Shown here: one piece after another, positions 6,770 to 7,460 of the stretch
Position numbering within the stretch: the stretch's first letter is position 1
How the letters are laid out: each line of letters starts with the position of its first letter
Assembly: GCA_900540705.1 (NCBI GenBank)
Contig: UQGR01000053.1
Coordinates: forward strand, 1 to 7,460
Direction: 5' to 3'
From: an uncultured Mollicutes bacterium
Lineage (GTDB): Bacteria > Bacillota_I > Bacilli_A > Acholeplasmatales > Anaeroplasmataceae
Length of the DNA stretch: 7,460 nucleotides
Notes under the pieces: model-generated
The model's database searches: none
Seen by the model: only the letters and a program-made list of their open reading frames with translations
Told to the model about the DNA's origin: nothing
Translations under genes and position numbers: made by a program

Positions 6770-7158
6770 TATTTAATCTCCTTTAACATCTTTTCTGCAA
6801 TTTCAAATGTAATCTCTTTATTTTTAAGAGCCTGTAAAATTTCTTCCTTTGTCATTTTTTCATTTTCTACAATGTTTTCTGTAGTAAGGACCGTAGAAAA
6901 GCCTAGTCTACGAATCAGCTCATCAAGATTCTTTTTTACAGTAGGGTAAGAGACATTTAAATCTCGCTCTACTCCCTTAATATTTCCTGCATTCTTAATA
7001 AAGACTAACGCAAATTCCTGTAACTCATTCGGTAAATAATCAAATTTAGATAATCTAAACTCTCCCTTTAATGTTGTACCACAATCCTTACAGGAAAGCT
7101 CTGTGACCGCAAGATGTTCTCCACATACCGGACATACTCCTAATAACTTTTTCTTCAT
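6769..7158 (-). CDS. DUF2089 family zinc-ribbon/HTH regulator
   Basis: The protein has 129 residues from the chosen start. Residues 9-26 form a zinc ribbon (CPVC at 9-12, CKDC at 23-26). Residues about 42-86 form the conserved helix-turn-helix part (FIKNAGNIKGVERDLNVSYP then TVKKNLDELI), and residues 101-129 form a short SHOCT-like helical hairpin (MTKEEILQALKNKEITFEIA). This order is typical of DUF2089 proteins. I chose ATG 7158 because AAAGGTAGG (7166-7174) lies 7 bases before it and the zinc ribbon then starts at the usual place. A longer reading from TTG 7194 would add 12 Lys/Glu-rich residues and overlap the 46-aa gene. Its stop overlaps the next ATG (TAATG). It probably binds DNA and may regulate its own operon (inference); the target is not known. 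Confidence 0.88.
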   Translation of the reverse strand: MKKKLLGVCPVCGEHLAVTELSCKDCGTTLKGEFRLSKFDYLPNELQEFALVFIKNAGNIKGVERDLNVSYPTVKKNLDELIRRLGFSTVLTTENIVENEKMTKEEILQALKNKEITFEIAEKMLKEIK

Positions 7159-7165
7159 TTCTTTT

Positions 7166-7174
7166 CCTACCTTT
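7166..7174 (-). promoter_or_regulatory. Ribosome binding site of DUF2089 gene overlapping the stop of the 46-aa gene
   Basis: AAAGGTAGG on the minus strand contains the TAG stop (7167-7169) of the upstream small gene and lies 7 bases before ATG 7158. Ribosomes ending the small gene would therefore sit on this site, which favours coupling and supports 7158 as the DUF2089 start. Confidence 0.75.
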
Positions 7175-7307
7175 CTTTCAGCTTTCTTTTCCAATGAAAT
7201 TCTTCTGCTTCTATAGAACCAGCTATATTTTTTTCGTCTAAAACATTTTGAATATACTCTGGATCAAATAATTGTTTTTTCAGTTCTTTTCCCTTCGCTT
7301 TTTTCAT
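7167..7307 (-). CDS. Small 46-aa protein, first gene of the operon, function unknown
   Basis: This short frame starts with ATG at 7307, behind a strong AGGAGG site at 7317-7322 (9-base spacing), and ends with TAG at 7167. The product has 46 residues: a basic start (MKKAKGKELKKQ), a middle with FDPEYIQNVLDEKNIAGSIE, and a basic end with WKRKLKER. It is hydrophilic and probably helical, with no Cys, signal peptide, membrane helix or double-Gly leader, so it does not look like a bacteriocin precursor. Its stop is 8 bp before the DUF2089 ATG and inside that gene's ribosome site. Good initiation signals, a position directly after the strong promoter and a tight junction make it likely to be translated. 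I do not recognise a family. It could be a regulator partner or only a translated leader. Confidence 0.65.
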   Translation of the reverse strand: MKKAKGKELKKQLFDPEYIQNVLDEKNIAGSIEAEEFHWKRKLKER

Positions 7308-7326
7308 AAATATTTGCCTCCTGAAC

Positions 7327-7339
7327 ATAAAGCATTTAT
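7327..7339 (-). promoter_or_regulatory. Small inverted repeat in the leader, next to the first ribosome site
   Basis: ATAAA-tgc-TTTAT on the minus strand is a weak 5-bp hairpin that wobble pairs could lengthen slightly. It lies 4 bases before the AGGAGG of the 46-aa gene in a leader of about 62 bases. It could be chance in AT-rich DNA. Confidence 0.25.
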
Positions 7340-7355
7340 ATCATTAGATTTAAAA

Positions 7356-7370
7356 TAATCATTATGATTA
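7356..7370 (-). promoter_or_regulatory. 15-bp palindrome at the predicted transcription start, candidate operator
   Basis: TAATCA-tta-TGATTA has perfect 6-bp arms around a 3-base centre and begins 5 bases after the -10 box, covering the expected start site (about 7369). A protein bound here would block transcription. The DUF2089 product of the same operon is the obvious candidate. The sequence also partly resembles metal-regulator boxes of the Fur/Zur type, but not well enough to assign. Confidence 0.45.
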
Positions 7371-7375
7371 CCTTA

Positions 7376-7403
7376 ATTATAATTCTAAAATTAATTTTGT
7401 CAA
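7376..7403 (-). promoter_or_regulatory. Consensus sigma-A promoter of the five-gene operon
   Basis: On the minus strand, TTGACA (7398-7403) and TATAAT (7376-7381) are both perfect, with a 16-base spacer. Transcription should start near 7369, giving a leader of about 62 bases before ATG 7307. It is the only strong promoter for the 46-aa, DUF2089, HAAS-DUF4097 and ABC genes. Confidence 0.9.
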
Positions 7404-7460
7404 CATAATTTATTAATTTTTTTAATATTTTAATTAATTTTATCAACTACTTAATTAATT
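7404..7460 (-). promoter_or_regulatory. Extremely AT-rich tract upstream of the promoter (UP-element-like)
   Basis: The stretch is almost purely A and T, with A/T runs directly behind the -35 box and repeated TTAATT motifs. Such DNA often acts as an UP element for RNA polymerase alpha subunits. No gene is seen here. The next gene upstream is outside the window. Confidence 0.4.

Noticed and set aside
7167..7307. 46-aa product as a bacteriocin or exported peptide substrate of the ABC pair
   Set aside because: It has no double-Gly leader, no Cys, no hydrophobic core and no modification or immunity genes nearby, and the exporter lacks a peptidase domain.
7356..7370. Palindrome as a definite Fur, PerR or Zur box
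   Set aside because: It shares the AT-rich half-site style and an ATAATCATTAT core, but the flanking bases do not fit any one consensus well.

Overview
The DNA is AT-rich. It has strong AGGAGG-type ribosome binding sites, occasional UUG starts, tight same-strand gene stacking and the DUF2089 / HAAS-DUF4097 / ABC exporter families. This points to a low-GC Firmicute, most likely a gut-type member of the Clostridia (Lachnospiraceae-like) or a relative. The species cannot be fixed from the sequence. No RNA gene, insertion sequence, CRISPR array or phage gene was seen.

Layout. On the + strand, positions 1-1272 hold the 3' part of a gene that enters from outside the window. It encodes a membrane-anchored, probably surface-exposed protein whose C-terminal half is six degenerate copies of a ~30-residue 'VRV..QWK...W..L' repeat. 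It converges on a minus-strand 2H phosphoesterase gene (1337-1837), and a long two-part hairpin between them can terminate both. The rest of the window is on the minus strand. Read in the direction of transcription (from 7403 down) it holds: a near-perfect sigma-A promoter; an unlisted 46-codon small gene; a DUF2089 zinc-ribbon/HTH regulator; a HAAS-DUF4097 beta-solenoid protein; two ABC exporter half-transporters; and a conserved 72-aa protein with a second promoter, followed by a clear intrinsic terminator at 1984-2016.

How the genes fit together. The gaps from the 46-aa gene through the second ABC gene are +8 bp, a 1-bp overlap (TAATG), +18 bp and an 8-bp overlap (ATGCCTAA). These five genes are almost certainly one transcript with coupled translation. 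The simplest model (inference) is a sensor/regulator module (DUF2089 plus HAAS-DUF4097) that controls or responds to a heterodimeric type IV ABC exporter with two intact ATP sites. A 15-bp palindrome overlapping the predicted transcription start is a candidate operator. The exporter's substrate is not evident: there is no precursor peptide, modification enzyme or immunity gene in the window.
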